Assembly (NCBI GenBank): GCA_947446575.1
Contig: CANFHC010000006.1
Coordinates: 1 to 64,000, forward strand
Direction of reading: 5' to 3'
Length of the DNA stretch: 64,000 bases
From: Bacteriovoracaceae bacterium
Lineage (GTDB): Bacteria; Bdellovibrionota; Bacteriovoracia; Bacteriovoracales; Bacteriovoracaceae
Numbering within the stretch: the first letter of the stretch is position 1; every line of letters starts with the position of its first letter. Positions 41,528-50,688 of the stretch are shown in pieces. The translations under genes were made by a program, and so were the position numbers. The notes under the pieces were generated by a model. The model made no database searches, had not been told where the DNA came from, and saw only the letters and a program-made list of their open reading frames with translations.

Positions 41528-42810
41528 GCAGCATTTTTTTCGGCGTTGTTTTTCTTTTCTTGCATAATATCTTCAAGCTTCATACTGCTTAAGAATTCAG
41601 AGAATGCCATCCAAATTGCTAAGCCGTTGAGGTCTTTGATTTGAGGTGGCAAATATTTGGGCAGAGTAATAACACCTTCTTTATGAAATTCATAAAGCAC
41701 AGGAAGATCTTCAAGGGTGGCTTTACCAGCAAATAAGAATGGAATTAAATCGGCCCGTCCTTCTTTAATAGTTGAACGCAAAAAATTATAGATCATTACA
41801 AAACCTTTTAGGTATGCAATGTCTTTAGTAAATGGTGACCCACCTTCTAAGTTTGCTCCTCTAAAAATCCTTCCGGCATTCCGAATTGCCTGAATATCAC
41901 TTTGACCTTTCTCGCGGTAAAACTCGATAACTTCTAATAAATTAGCTCCGTCTTCAGCTATCTTACAAGCCAGCATTCGGTCATTTAATCTTTTTGCTCG
42001 TCTAGGAAAAAGGGCAAAATTAAAAAGCTCCATGGTTACAGCAAGACCCTCTTGCGTTACGGTTGAGCAAGGAGGTCCTTTAGATAACCATTTTGCATAA
42101 GGTTGATCGAGACCATTAAGAGTTGTCCCTAAATGCACCCATCCTTCATGTACTTCAAAGGTATCGAGGTCACGAGGTGAAAACATCATTCCATTTTTTA
42201 TTTTTATATAATCGGCACCTGCCGATGCATCAGAAATAATACCATCCGATAATTTAACTTTGATATTTTCACCGACAAAGTATTTCTCTAAGCGCGCGCG
42301 CAGCTTATCGACGACCATTTCTGCCGTCATATTCTTTTCATACAAAGCGCCTAATTGAGATTCTTCAAGAGAGTTAAGAAGTTTATCCATATTACTTGCG
42401 AGATCAGATAATTTTGTTTTCCCATCGTTCATAATTTCATTGGGAGACCCATAAAGTTTTTTAGAATAATCATAAAACTCTGCTTTCCCGCGCTTCATCA
42501 ACATACGAACAACATCTTCATATTGTTTGCAGTTTCTTATTAAAATATCACCCAAAGGATCACCGCCCCCTAGATCATTTGTAATCTTTAAGCGCAATTC
42601 TTTAAATTCTTGTAATTTTTTTTCAGGATCATATTTAAGTGGGCGAAGACCGTAATCTATTTTAGGAAGTTCTTTGAATTTAGATTTGATAAGTGCAACT
42701 TCTATTTCCTCATTCCATTTTACAGCATCTAGAATTTGAATTGGTTTTTGCGCTTGATTTAAAAGCAAAGAAAGGTCTAATATTTTATTTTTATATTTTA
42801 AATCACGCAC
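41524..42810 (-). CDS. DUF1704 / QEGLA-motif putative metallocarboxypeptidase
   Basis: A 428-aa protein of the DUF1704 family (flavohaemoglobin-expression-modulating QEGLA-motif). The motifs are clear: HEGWVH (HExxxH) near residues 221-226 and TQEGLAV about 25 residues later. The family shares its zinc peptidase centre with human MATCAP, a tubulin tyrosine carboxypeptidase; bacterial substrates are unknown. No signal or membrane segment. I start at GTG 42810, which avoids overlap with the upstream gene and has AGGAG about 11 nt before; GTG 42831 is possible. The stop is shared with GST through TTAA. It is downstream of the exported 42815 protein (4-bp gap). Confidence 0.85.
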   Translation of the reverse strand: MRDLKYKNKILDLSLLLNQAQKPIQILDAVKWNEEIEVALIKSKFKELPKIDYGLRPLKYDPEKKLQEFKELRLKITNDLGGGDPLGDILIRNCKQYEDVVRMLMKRGKAEFYDYSKKLYGSPNEIMNDGKTKLSDLASNMDKLLNSLEESQLGALYEKNMTAEMVVDKLRARLEKYFVGENIKVKLSDGIISDASAGADYIKIKNGMMFSPRDLDTFEVHEGWVHLGTTLNGLDQPYAKWLSKGPPCSTVTQEGLAVTMELFNFALFPRRAKRLNDRMLACKIAEDGANLLEVIEFYREKGQSDIQAIRNAGRIFRGANLEGGSPFTKDIAYLKGFVMIYNFLRSTIKEGRADLIPFLFAGKATLEDLPVLYEFHKEGVITLPKYLPPQIKDLNGLAIWMAFSEFLSSMKLEDIMQEKKNNAEKNAA

Positions 42811-42814
42811 GATT

Positions 42815-43453
42815 CTATTTACTCCTGTCACTTGGGCTAAAAACTAAATTGTATCCACTACCCCAGAATTTTTTATCTTTTTCTACGCTTGTCGAAGGTC
42901 CTTTAACAACGTCTGCTTCAAGTAAAAAATACGAATTTTCCACTTTGGGTTTAGTTAATTTTAATTCAATAATTTGTTCTTCCCCTTCTGCTAGTGCTGG
43001 AAGTTTTTTTAAGTTCAGATCAATTTCATAATCTTCAAAGACAGTGATATTTATTATACAGCCAACAACTAAAGAACCATTTGGAGACAATGGGTTAGCT
43101 CCCACGAACATCTTCCCACATTCAGTGTGCCCATTTTTAAATTTCAACGACACTTTTGTTGGTGTTTCTTTAGTACGTTTTAAGTGAATAACATAAGGGA
43201 CATTATTTTTATAATTAAATGCCCTATCAAGAGCTTCTTCCTTATTTTTTAATTCGACCCTTTTATCAGGCTCAACTGTTTTAATACAATTTGTGCAACC
43301 GGGATCAATCGTACCTGATTTTTTCAAATCGTTTTGAACATCATTAATTGCATTAATCATTTCAGAATAATTCTCAGGCGCCTCACTCACGGCATAAAGA
43401 GATTGTGAGTGGGTTGCGATCACGTAACTTAGAATTAAAATCAGAGTTTTCAT
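42815..43453 (-). CDS. Exported protein, unknown function
   Basis: 212-aa secreted protein (KTLILILSYVIATHSQSLYA signal). Unrecognised; the body carries strand-rich segments (VPYVIHLKRTKETPTKVSLKF, GEEQIIELKLTKPKV) and a CTNC pair (GCTNCIKT). ATG 43453 is chosen; the 43480 start would place a FliA-like -10 inside the coding region. It is upstream of the DUF1704 gene with a 4-bp gap, and the two are one unit. It may be a periplasmic partner. Confidence 0.7.
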   Translation of the reverse strand: MKTLILILSYVIATHSQSLYAVSEAPENYSEMINAINDVQNDLKKSGTIDPGCTNCIKTVEPDKRVELKNKEEALDRAFNYKNNVPYVIHLKRTKETPTKVSLKFKNGHTECGKMFVGANPLSPNGSLVVGCIINITVFEDYEIDLNLKKLPALAEGEEQIIELKLTKPKVENSYFLLEADVVKGPSTSVEKDKKFWGSGYNLVFSPSDRSK

Positions 43454-43460
43454 TATAGAC

Positions 43461-43488
43461 TTATCGGTTAGATCAGACATAAACTTGA
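43461..43488 (-). promoter_or_regulatory. FliA (sigma-28)-like promoter, leaderless position
   Basis: On the reverse strand TCAAGTTT (43481-43488) matches TAAAGTTT in 7 of 8 bases, with a 12-bp spacer, then ACCGATAA (43461-43468) matches GCCGATAA in 7 of 8. The -10 ends 7 nt before the ATG at 43453, so transcription would begin at the start codon. It is the strongest of the three near-start CCGATA sites. Confidence 0.55.
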
Positions 43489-43540
43489 ACTAATCTGTAA
43501 GATTCTCTCCCCTGCATTTCCCATGGAATCTCTCTAAACT

Positions 43541-44446
43541 ATGAAAAATAGAAACGGCTCCTATAAAAAAATTCTACTGGATTCCCCGGCCCTTCGGGCC
43601 CATGGCGATTATCTTAGAACAAATATTGCGTCCCTCCATGATTTGGCTATAACCGCACAGGATTTTACTGCTATTTACGTGCTGCTTTTTTTAAGAATAA
43701 AACATCCAAAAAATTGGCTTCAACAAAAATCTTCAGTTTCAGAAGTTAAACTGGGCATAGACCTTTTAACCAATATTCCTGAAGGTTTTAAGTTTTCAAA
43801 TTGGGAAAAAGAAAAATTAAAAGGTGTCACTACATATGATTTGTTTGCACATTTTAATTTAAAAGGTATTCCTCTTTCAATTAATCGCACAATGATGAAT
43901 TGGTATGAAGAAAAATGGAATATTGAAATGCTTCATCATATTCCTTCATCGCTAGAACTCTTATCATTACAGGTAAAAAACACTCGTTGCATAACGGTAA
44001 TAACCCATCCTACCAAAGTTGACCTTTTGGTTTTAGGAACTCGCGATCCGTTAAGTTTTGTGCTTCACGATCTTATGCATGCGGATCAATTCTTTAGTCA
44101 GATTAATTCACAAAAAGGACAACTGGGTTTTTATCAATTGCTCTATAAAAATTATAACCGACCTTTGCTAAAATCTATATTGAAAACGGATTCTGAATTT
44201 AAAAAAGAATTCGAATATGTAGCTTCTGATATGAATGCTTATGTTATTCACCTCTTTAAATGCTTAAAGTCTTCCATTTATCGCACATCAAAAAATTCAG
44301 AATTTTTTGATGAAGTTTTATCTTGGTGGGAAATGAATGAAGCTGAAAAAACCGCTTCTCATCATTTAAATACTCCAATCTTTGATTCAGCAGACGAATT
44401 AATTTTAAAATCATTTTTTGAAAAAAATCAGGAGATAATCAAATGA
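43541..44446 (+). CDS. Cytoplasmic protein with HDLMH motif, unknown function
   Basis: 301-aa protein, no signal or membrane segment. LHDLMHADQFF contains H-D-x-x-H, a possible metal site that also occurs in Coq4-like proteins, but the downstream Glu of that motif is missing and I do not assign it to Coq4. The rest is alpha-helical with many aromatic residues (NWYEEKWNIEMLHHIP). It is first of a four-gene plus-strand unit (then flavodoxin-like, exported, menB) with a 4-bp ATGA overlap to the next gene. A menaquinone-linked role is inferred from the neighbour only. Confidence 0.65.
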   Translation: MKNRNGSYKKILLDSPALRAHGDYLRTNIASLHDLAITAQDFTAIYVLLFLRIKHPKNWLQQKSSVSEVKLGIDLLTNIPEGFKFSNWEKEKLKGVTTYDLFAHFNLKGIPLSINRTMMNWYEEKWNIEMLHHIPSSLELLSLQVKNTRCITVITHPTKVDLLVLGTRDPLSFVLHDLMHADQFFSQINSQKGQLGFYQLLYKNYNRPLLKSILKTDSEFKKEFEYVASDMNAYVIHLFKCLKSSIYRTSKNSEFFDEVLSWWEMNEAEKTASHHLNTPIFDSADELILKSFFEKNQEIIK

Positions 44447-45009
44447 AAAATATATTAATCATAAATGGAAGCCTAGGCGGTAGAAATGGAAACACTTCGG
44501 TTCTAATTAAAGACGCACAAAAATATTTAGGTCAGCATCAAGCCAATATCGACACAATACACTTAGAAGAATCAGAAGATGCAATCGCTGGAAAGCTTGC
44601 ATGGGCCAATGGATTTATATTTACTTCCGGCACCTATTGGGATAGTTGGGGAAGTCCCATGCAAAAATTCTTAGAGCAAACAACCCAGTATGAAGCCAGT
44701 GATCTTTTTTTATTTAAACCGGCCAGTGTCATGATCAGTATGCACTCTGTTGGCGGAAAAAGTATTTTATCGAGACTCCAAGGCGTTTTAAATACTATCG
44801 GTATTGCGATTCCTCCCATGAGTGGACTTGTCTATTCTTTATCTACCCACTTAGCGATGAATTCAAGCGATAATAGTTTTAACGACGATTTCTGGAGTCT
44901 GGAAGATATTGAAGTGATTGTGCATAATTTAATGACAGCTGTTAACAAAAAGCATGATTATAAATCTTGGCCGGTCGATAGAAAGGATCCTAAACGTAAA
45001 TGGCTGTAG
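44443..45009 (+). CDS. NADPH-dependent FMN reductase / flavodoxin-fold protein
   Basis: 188-aa flavodoxin-fold oxidoreductase. The phosphate-binding loop GSLGGRNGNTS, the FMN-contacting TSGTYWDSWGSPMQKFLEQT, and VSMISMHSVGGKS match the NADPH-dependent FMN reductase family. It would pass electrons from NAD(P)H through FMN. The start overlaps the upstream stop as ATGA. It is followed 6 bp later by the exported protein. The partner acceptor is unknown, but menB in the same unit makes a quinone a fair guess. Confidence 0.85.
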   Translation: MKNILIINGSLGGRNGNTSVLIKDAQKYLGQHQANIDTIHLEESEDAIAGKLAWANGFIFTSGTYWDSWGSPMQKFLEQTTQYEASDLFLFKPASVMISMHSVGGKSILSRLQGVLNTIGIAIPPMSGLVYSLSTHLAMNSSDNSFNDDFWSLEDIEVIVHNLMTAVNKKHDYKSWPVDRKDPKRKWL

Positions 45010-45015
45010 GTTAAT

Positions 45016-45708
45016 ATGTCGAAATGGTATTTCTCTTTAAGTATATTATTCGTTTCATTTTCAATTTGTGCTCAACCACTTGTCTCAACTTATAGTGCTA
45101 ATGCTGTTGATAAAAATGGAAATATTCAATATACAGAAAATTACGAACTTACAAAAAATGAAAAAGGCGAAAGCTTAAAAATTAAAACAACTTACTTAAA
45201 TCTAGCTGGTAAAAAAATTGCAGAACTAGAAAGTGATTTTCAAAATGATCCTTATATCCCGGAAACAGTTTTTACAGATTTCAGATTTAACGAAAAACAA
45301 ACATTACATTACGATCCCAAATCTAAGATAATTCAGATGAAACTATTAGATATGAAAACAGGTAAATTTCAAGAAAAGAAATTAAAACGTGAAGACAATA
45401 TGGTATCGGGGCAAGGATTTCATAATTTTATTTTAAAAAATTTTGAATTAGAAAAATCAGATATTAAATTTATCGTTCTCTCCAAACTTGATTTTTTCTC
45501 CTTCAAACTAGAAAGCTCTAGCAGCGAGACTCCTTCCAATAAAAGATTTGTACTTAAAATTTCCAACTGGTTATTGCGTGCCATGGTTCAACAAATTACC
45601 GTGGATTATCGCATTAACGATAAAACCTTGCTCAAGTTCGCGGGACTTACTAATATTGAAGCTGATAATCGCGACTCACAAATTTTAACAATTCAATACC
45701 CCCTGTAG
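45016..45708 (+). CDS. Exported protein, unknown function
   Basis: 230-aa secreted protein (KWYFSLSILFVSFSICA signal before QPLVSTYS). Body is beta-rich with Lys/Glu-alternating strands (YELTKNEKGESLKIKTTYLN), and its layout (strand bundle with VDYRINDKTLLKF near the end) recalls a lipocalin or DUF6134-like barrel; not confirmed. It lies in the four-gene unit between the flavodoxin-like gene and menB (8-bp gap). Confidence 0.68.
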   Translation: MSKWYFSLSILFVSFSICAQPLVSTYSANAVDKNGNIQYTENYELTKNEKGESLKIKTTYLNLAGKKIAELESDFQNDPYIPETVFTDFRFNEKQTLHYDPKSKIIQMKLLDMKTGKFQEKKLKREDNMVSGQGFHNFILKNFELEKSDIKFIVLSKLDFFSFKLESSSSETPSNKRFVLKISNWLLRAMVQQITVDYRINDKTLLKFAGLTNIEADNRDSQILTIQYPL

Positions 45709-45716
45709 AGGAAAAA

Positions 45717-46628
45717 ATGGTTTCAGAAATATTTGATCCAAAAGCCTGGAGCGAAATTCCAGGGTTCAATTTTAAAGACATCACATATCACAGAGCAAAT
45801 GACCAAGGAACAGTAAGAATCGCCATCAATCGTCCGGAAGTCAGAAACGCCTTCAGACCAAATACTGTCGACGAACTCTATCTTGCTCTTGATCACGCAC
45901 GCGTATCTGCTGACGTTGGAGTTGTTCTTCTAACTGGAAACGGACCTTCTCCCAAAGATGCAGGCTGGGCATTTTGCTCAGGTGGTGATCAACGCATTCG
46001 CGGAAAAGATGGATATAAATACGAAGGGGCCGACAGTAACGGAACCGGCAACTCTAAAGTTGATCTGGCCCGGCTAGGAAGATTGCATATTTTAGAAGTG
46101 CAAAGACTCATTCGCTTTATGCCGAAGATTGTTGTGGCCGTTGTTCCTGGTTGGGCCGTGGGTGGCGGACACTCGTTACATGTTGTTTGCGATTTAACTC
46201 TCGCTTCAAAAGAGCATGCTATCTTTAAACAAACTGATCCTGATGTCGCAAGTTTTGATTCGGGTTATGGATCAGCCTATCTAGCTCGTATGGTTGGCCA
46301 AAAGCGCGCTCGTGAGATTTTCTTTTTAGGAAGGAACTATAGTGCTCAAGAAGCTTTTGATATGGGTATGGTAAATGCAGTTATCCCTCACAAAGATTTA
46401 GAGCGGGTTGCTCTAGAATGGGCTGCTGAAATGAATTCAAAATCACCAACGGCCATGAGAATGTTGAAGTTTGGATTTAATATGATTGATGATGGTTTAG
46501 TAGGTCAGCAATTATTTGCTGGAGAAGCAACTCGCCTTGCCTACGGAACGGATGAAGCCGTGGAAGGAAGAAATTCATTTGTTGAAAAACGCCCGCGCGA
46601 TTTTTCTAAATATCCTTGGCATTACTAA
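45717..46628 (+). CDS. menB: 1,4-Dihydroxy-2-naphthoyl-CoA synthase (type II MenB)
   Basis: Crotonase-fold enzyme closing the naphthoquinone ring in menaquinone synthesis. Oxyanion loops SGGDQRIRG and GWAVGGGHSLH are present. The active-site stretch is QTDPDVASFDSGYGSAYLAR: the Asp in QTD is the internal carboxylate of type II MenB, where E. coli has Gly and needs bicarbonate. It resembles the actinobacterial form over its whole C-terminal half (KSPTAMRMLKF, DEAVEGRN). The length of 303 aa fits. AGAGG precedes the start. No other men gene is adjacent. The 3' end overlaps the DUF962 gene by 23 bp. Confidence 0.95.
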   Translation: MVSEIFDPKAWSEIPGFNFKDITYHRANDQGTVRIAINRPEVRNAFRPNTVDELYLALDHARVSADVGVVLLTGNGPSPKDAGWAFCSGGDQRIRGKDGYKYEGADSNGTGNSKVDLARLGRLHILEVQRLIRFMPKIVVAVVPGWAVGGGHSLHVVCDLTLASKEHAIFKQTDPDVASFDSGYGSAYLARMVGQKRAREIFFLGRNYSAQEAFDMGMVNAVIPHKDLERVALEWAAEMNSKSPTAMRMLKFGFNMIDDGLVGQQLFAGEATRLAYGTDEAVEGRNSFVEKRPRDFSKYPWHY

Positions 46629-47052
46629 AATATTTCATAACCCAAATAGGTCCAATAAGAAGGAAAAAAATATCTTTGAAAAAGGATGGTTTTTTTCCTT
46701 CAATCTTGTGCCCAACAAATTGAATAATCCAAGCAATCACAAAAAGAAAAAAGCATAGTACAAAAAAATGTGGTCGCAGTAATTCTAAAATAATGACTTG
46801 AACTAAAATAAAAAAAGCCATAGAAAAAAAAACTCTCATATTTTTCAATGTTGCATAAAAAATTAAAGCACCAATTATGCCCACTGTGCTTGCATCTAAC
46901 CACAACGGCCACGACTCTGGAACGGGTAGGGCCTTTAATAAACCAAGTACACTAAACATAATAACGGGCACACAAATTTTGTGGATAATTTGGTTGGTAC
47001 GATTTTGATGAGACTCTGAATACTGACTTAAATAAACGTTTAAACGATCCAT
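46606..47052 (-). CDS. Mpo1 / DUF962 family membrane protein
   Basis: 148-aa integral membrane protein with about four helices. The His-bearing signatures are HQNRTNQIIHKICVP in the N-terminal part and IIQFVGHKIEGKKPSF near the C-terminus, which define Mpo1-like (DUF962) proteins. Yeast Mpo1 is an iron-dependent alpha-oxidation dioxygenase of 2-hydroxy fatty acids. It is 4 bp downstream of rmuC and likely co-transcribed. The end overlaps menB by 23 bp. Confidence 0.88.
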   Translation of the reverse strand: MDRLNVYLSQYSESHQNRTNQIIHKICVPVIMFSVLGLLKALPVPESWPLWLDASTVGIIGALIFYATLKNMRVFFSMAFFILVQVIILELLRPHFFVLCFFLFVIAWIIQFVGHKIEGKKPSFFKDIFFLLIGPIWVMKYFSNAKDI

Positions 47053-47056
47053 TTAC

Positions 47057-48268
47057 TTACTCCAAGAGTTTATCAATCTTTACTTCAGAAATGTGATCGA
47101 AACGATCAGTGATTTTTCCCGTAGTGATATGGATTTCTCGCACATCTTTACTAACTGTATCGATATGTGAAGCCAGAGCATCCCAACGTTTTTTATAACG
47201 ACTAAACTCATCTGCAAGTTTATTAAGCTCTTGATGAATAACGTTTGTGTATTTACTTCGTTCAATATTGTTTAGAACTACTTGAACAGTAGTAATCATC
47301 GCCATAAAAGTTGTTGGCGATGTAATCCAAACTTTTCTTTGGTGAGCATATTCAATAATATCTCCATGGTAAGCATAGAGTTCCGCAAAAATGGCTTCTG
47401 CCGGTAAAAAAAGAACAGCTTGGTCAGCAGTCACGTCACGAATAATATATTTATTGGCGATATCATCAATATGTTTTTTTAAATTCTGTTTAAAATCTCG
47501 AACGAATTCTTTTCTTTCAAGATCAGTGTATGTGGTATCGAACATTCTTCTAAAGTTTTCTAACGGAAACTTTGAATCGACAACGAGACTTCCAGTAGGC
47601 TGAGGAAGAAAAATAATTGAGTCGCACTGAGTGCCATTTGGAAGTTTATATTGCAATTGATAAACTTTATCATTTTTATCACCAAAGACAGAACTCAAGA
47701 CTTGATTTAATTGCACTTCACCAAAGATCCCGCGGCTTTTTTTATCAGTAAGAACGTCTTGGAGTGAAACAACATTGTTTGAAAGAGATTCAATCTTCTT
47801 TTGAGCCTCATCAATTTTAGCTAATCGTTCAACTACATTATTAAAAGTTTCGTTCGTTTTTTTAAATCCTTGATCGAGATTTTCTTGAACCTTGGTTGAA
47901 ATTTCATTTAATTTAGTTTCAAGGTCCCTGTTAATTTTTTCATTCATTAAAAAAAGCTGATCAGAAATGCCTTGTTGGAATTTCGTAATTCGCTCAGAAA
48001 TAGTTTGGGTATTTTGATTTTGCTCTAATGTGATTCTTCTAAATTTTTCTTCGATAATTTCTGAGACTTGAAATTTTGTAATTTCTTTTTGTCCTTCAAA
48101 TTTTTGAATCATGATGGTTTCTAATTGAACGATTTTATCTGAAACAGGACGAAAAGAATTAGAAATTTCAGATGTTAGAAAACTAAAATCGATCTTTCCC
48201 ATTTTAATAAAAAGAATGCCGCTTAAAGCAATATTTACGATAATTAAAACTAGCAATAAACCTGTCAT
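47057..48268 (-). CDS. rmuC: DNA recombination protein RmuC
   Basis: 403-aa protein with a single N-terminal membrane helix (MTGLLLVLIIVNIALSGILF), a long coiled-coil (residues 40-170) and the RmuC nuclease-like domain: KSRGIFGEVQLNQVLSSVFG, SLVVDSKFPLENFRRM, and AILFLPAEAIFAEL-type strand with VWITSPTTFMAMI. It limits inverted-repeat recombination and is thought to process DNA ends. It leads the rmuC-DUF962 unit (4-bp gap). Confidence 0.95.
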   Translation of the reverse strand: MTGLLLVLIIVNIALSGILFIKMGKIDFSFLTSEISNSFRPVSDKIVQLETIMIQKFEGQKEITKFQVSEIIEEKFRRITLEQNQNTQTISERITKFQQGISDQLFLMNEKINRDLETKLNEISTKVQENLDQGFKKTNETFNNVVERLAKIDEAQKKIESLSNNVVSLQDVLTDKKSRGIFGEVQLNQVLSSVFGDKNDKVYQLQYKLPNGTQCDSIIFLPQPTGSLVVDSKFPLENFRRMFDTTYTDLERKEFVRDFKQNLKKHIDDIANKYIIRDVTADQAVLFLPAEAIFAELYAYHGDIIEYAHQRKVWITSPTTFMAMITTVQVVLNNIERSKYTNVIHQELNKLADEFSRYKKRWDALASHIDTVSKDVREIHITTGKITDRFDHISEVKIDKLLE

Positions 48269-48367
48269 GATATCTCCTCAATTATGAGGAAATCCTAGCA
48301 TGATTTAATAGGCGCGTGAACGACTAGTTAGAAATTTAAAGCAAGTTTGTTAAAGGTAAAAAAATCA

Positions 48368-49768
48368 CTATTCAAATAATCGTAGTAACTTAAAGGCCAT
48401 TTTATTCAAGGCACTTGAGTAAGGAGGGTAATAGAGAGGAAGAAGTGAAAATTTTCTTTCACGCAGTACCGATTTTTCATGGGAAAACGCTTTAAACCCA
48501 AAATGACCGTGATAACTACCTTGCCCTGAATGTCCTACACCTCCAAAGGGTAAGCGTGGATTTGCCAAATGGATGATGACTCCATTAACAACGACCCCAC
48601 CTGAAGAAGTTGAGCTAAGGATGCTTCTTATGAATTCTTTTTTATTGGAGAAAACATAAAGTGCCAATGGCTTTGGTCCAGATTGGATATACGAAAGAAC
48701 ATTCTCAATATCTTTGTATAAAATGATGGGCATTATTGGTCCAAAAATCTCATCTTCCATTATTGGACTTGTAAGTGTCGTTTCTAATAAAATAGGAGGT
48801 AAAAAATAATCATCGCTAGAGGTTAAATCCCCTATTAAATCATTTTCTTTTTCAATTTTTTTTGTCAGCCGATTAAAACTTCCAAGATCAATTAGTCTGG
48901 CAAAATCTGAATTATTTTTTCTCTCTATCGAGTTTTCACCATAACTTTTTGCGACTTGTCTTTTAAACTGTAAAATAAAAGTATTTTTTAATTCTTCAGG
49001 AATAAAAAGATAATCGGGAGCCACGCAAGTCTGGCCTGCATTTATGTATTTTCCCCATACAAGTTTTTCTACCGCCTGCTCAAGGTTAACGTCACGGTCA
49101 AGAATAACTGGGGATTTTCCACCTAATTCTAAAGTGACAGTTGCTAAATTTTTAGCAGCGGCAATCATGACTTTTTTCCCTACATTTGTACTTCCGGTGA
49201 AAAAAATATGATCAAATGGTAGCTCAAGTAATTTTTCGGCTACGTCCACTTCTCCTAAAACCATGGCCACTTCATTTTCATTAAAAACAGCTTCAATAAT
49301 TTCTTTAAGAATGACTCCGGTGTGGGGAGTTTTTTCAGATGGACGAGCGATTACACAATTCCCCGCCGCTACAGCAGCAATCAAAGGATTAATCAATAGA
49401 GCAAAGGGATAATTCCATGGGGAAAGAATTAAAACAATTCCTCGAGCCTCATAATGAATTTCAGAACGTGATCCAAGTAAAGTAATAGGAGTTGAAACTC
49501 TTTTTGGTTTCATCCAACATTTTAAATATTTTGCAGCAAAATTTATTTCATCTAATACAGTGTGAATTTCTGTTAATTCACTTTCTGCGTAGGGCTTTTT
49601 AAAATCTTTAAAGATGGCGAGTTTAACATCTTCACGTCGTCTAACTATTTCATCTTTTAATTTTTTTAATTTTTTTATTCGCTCAAAGGCTGAACTCCGA
49701 GAAATATTCCAACGATTATTTTTCTGTAAATCAAAAAGAGCATTTAAATCATTCATCGACAATTCCAT
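48368..49768 (-). CDS. Aldehyde dehydrogenase, class 3-like
   Basis: 466-aa ALDH lacking the long N-terminus of class 1/2, resembling class 3 (fatty or coniferyl aldehyde dehydrogenases). Catalytic Cys is in INAGQTCVAPDY, Glu in TLELGGKSPV, and the nucleotide site FFTGSTNVGKK is clear. A hydrophobic C-terminal stretch (LLPLYYPPYSSALNKMAFKLL) could attach it to membrane as in fatty-aldehyde dehydrogenases. The start overlaps the msrA stop (TAAATG, and another ATG lies at 49756). It is third in the minus-strand unit with the DUF1761-like gene and msrA. Confidence 0.9.
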   Translation of the reverse strand: MELSMNDLNALFDLQKNNRWNISRSSAFERIKKLKKLKDEIVRRREDVKLAIFKDFKKPYAESELTEIHTVLDEINFAAKYLKCWMKPKRVSTPITLLGSRSEIHYEARGIVLILSPWNYPFALLINPLIAAVAAGNCVIARPSEKTPHTGVILKEIIEAVFNENEVAMVLGEVDVAEKLLELPFDHIFFTGSTNVGKKVMIAAAKNLATVTLELGGKSPVILDRDVNLEQAVEKLVWGKYINAGQTCVAPDYLFIPEELKNTFILQFKRQVAKSYGENSIERKNNSDFARLIDLGSFNRLTKKIEKENDLIGDLTSSDDYFLPPILLETTLTSPIMEDEIFGPIMPIILYKDIENVLSYIQSGPKPLALYVFSNKKEFIRSILSSTSSGGVVVNGVIIHLANPRLPFGGVGHSGQGSYHGHFGFKAFSHEKSVLRERKFSLLPLYYPPYSSALNKMAFKLLRLFE

Positions 49769-50257
49769 TTAGTTGCGTAAAACATGGCACATATAACCTT
49801 CTGGATTTTTCATCAGATAATCTTGATGATAGTCTTCCGCTGAATAAAAATGTGAAGCAGGAACAACTTGGGTAACTACCGGATTAATAAAAACTTTAGA
49901 CGCTTCAATTTTTTTAATAACATCTAAAGCTGAATTTTTTTGATCTTCATCAAAATAAAAAATGACTGATCGGTATTGTGTTCCAATATCGTTGTGTTGA
50001 CGGTTGAGTGTCGTTGGATCATGCAGTCTAAAAAAAACATCGAGAACTTTTTCATAACTTATAACTTCTGGATTAAACTCGATCAATACAACTTCGGCGT
50101 GTCCTGTAGAACCTGAGCAAACCATCGGATAAGTAGGATCAGCGACCTCGCCTCCTGAATACCCAACAGAAGTAGAAATAATTCCTTCAATCTTTTTTAA
50201 TATATGTTCAACACCCCAGAAACATCCAGCACCTAACATTGCTTTTTGTGTTTGCAT
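49769..50257 (-). CDS. msrA: Peptide methionine (S)-S-oxide reductase
   Basis: Repairs oxidised methionine. The active-site block AMLGAGCFWGVEHILK is diagnostic (Cys in GCFWG), with VGYSGG and the C-terminal HQDYLMKNP also present. The 162-aa length fits a stand-alone MsrA; the recycling Cys of longer MsrA may be the final CHVLRN. GGAGG precedes the ATG. The upstream membrane gene is 20 bp away and the aldehyde dehydrogenase follows at once. Confidence 0.96.
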   Translation of the reverse strand: MQTQKAMLGAGCFWGVEHILKKIEGIISTSVGYSGGEVADPTYPMVCSGSTGHAEVVLIEFNPEVISYEKVLDVFFRLHDPTTLNRQHNDIGTQYRSVIFYFDEDQKNSALDVIKKIEASKVFINPVVTQVVPASHFYSAEDYHQDYLMKNPEGYMCHVLRN

Positions 50258-50276
50258 AAATCCTCCACTTAAAAAG

Positions 50277-50636
50277 TTATCCTAGAACCCAAATCAAAAT
50301 TCCCGACAGCAAATAACTAACGAGATCTCCACCGTAGTCTATCCAAAATTTCTTTTTAGACATACCATTAATTGCATAATGTTTTGAGCCAGTGGCCACG
50401 GCAAACATAATCCAACAGCCAAGGGAAATTTTTATAATATGCACGATACTAGAGATATCTAGATACTTTTGAATGACATCAATTCCCCAAGCGACAAAAA
50501 AAGAACTGAGAATTAAAATAACAAAGACACCAATACCTTTCACCTCTTTTTTTGCCACTTTCGTAATCCAAAAATAATGGAAGATAAAAGAAGCTGCCGT
50601 TGCGGCCAAAATAGGGTACCATTCGTGAATTCTCAT
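50277..50636 (-). CDS. DUF1761-like small membrane protein
   Basis: 119-aa protein with four hydrophobic helices (YPILAATAASFIFHYFW, GVFVILILSSFFVAWG, SLGCWIMFAVATGS, GGDLVSYLLSGILIWVL). The layout resembles the DUF1761 family of unknown function. ATG 50636 is chosen because AAAGAGAG lies 5 nt upstream; the longer ORF would overlap the divergent 50689 gene. It is first of the unit with msrA and the aldehyde dehydrogenase. Confidence 0.78.
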   Translation of the reverse strand: MRIHEWYPILAATAASFIFHYFWITKVAKKEVKGIGVFVILILSSFFVAWGIDVIQKYLDISSIVHIIKISLGCWIMFAVATGSKHYAINGMSKKKFWIDYGGDLVSYLLSGILIWVLG

Positions 50637-50688
50637 AAATTCTCTCTTTAATGTTGATTCTTTAAATATTTTAGATAATAAAAAGCAA

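Noticed and set aside
43541-44446. Coq4-like assignment
   Set aside because: HDLMH resembles the HDxxH part, but the distal Glu of Coq4 is not at the required distance and the rest does not match.
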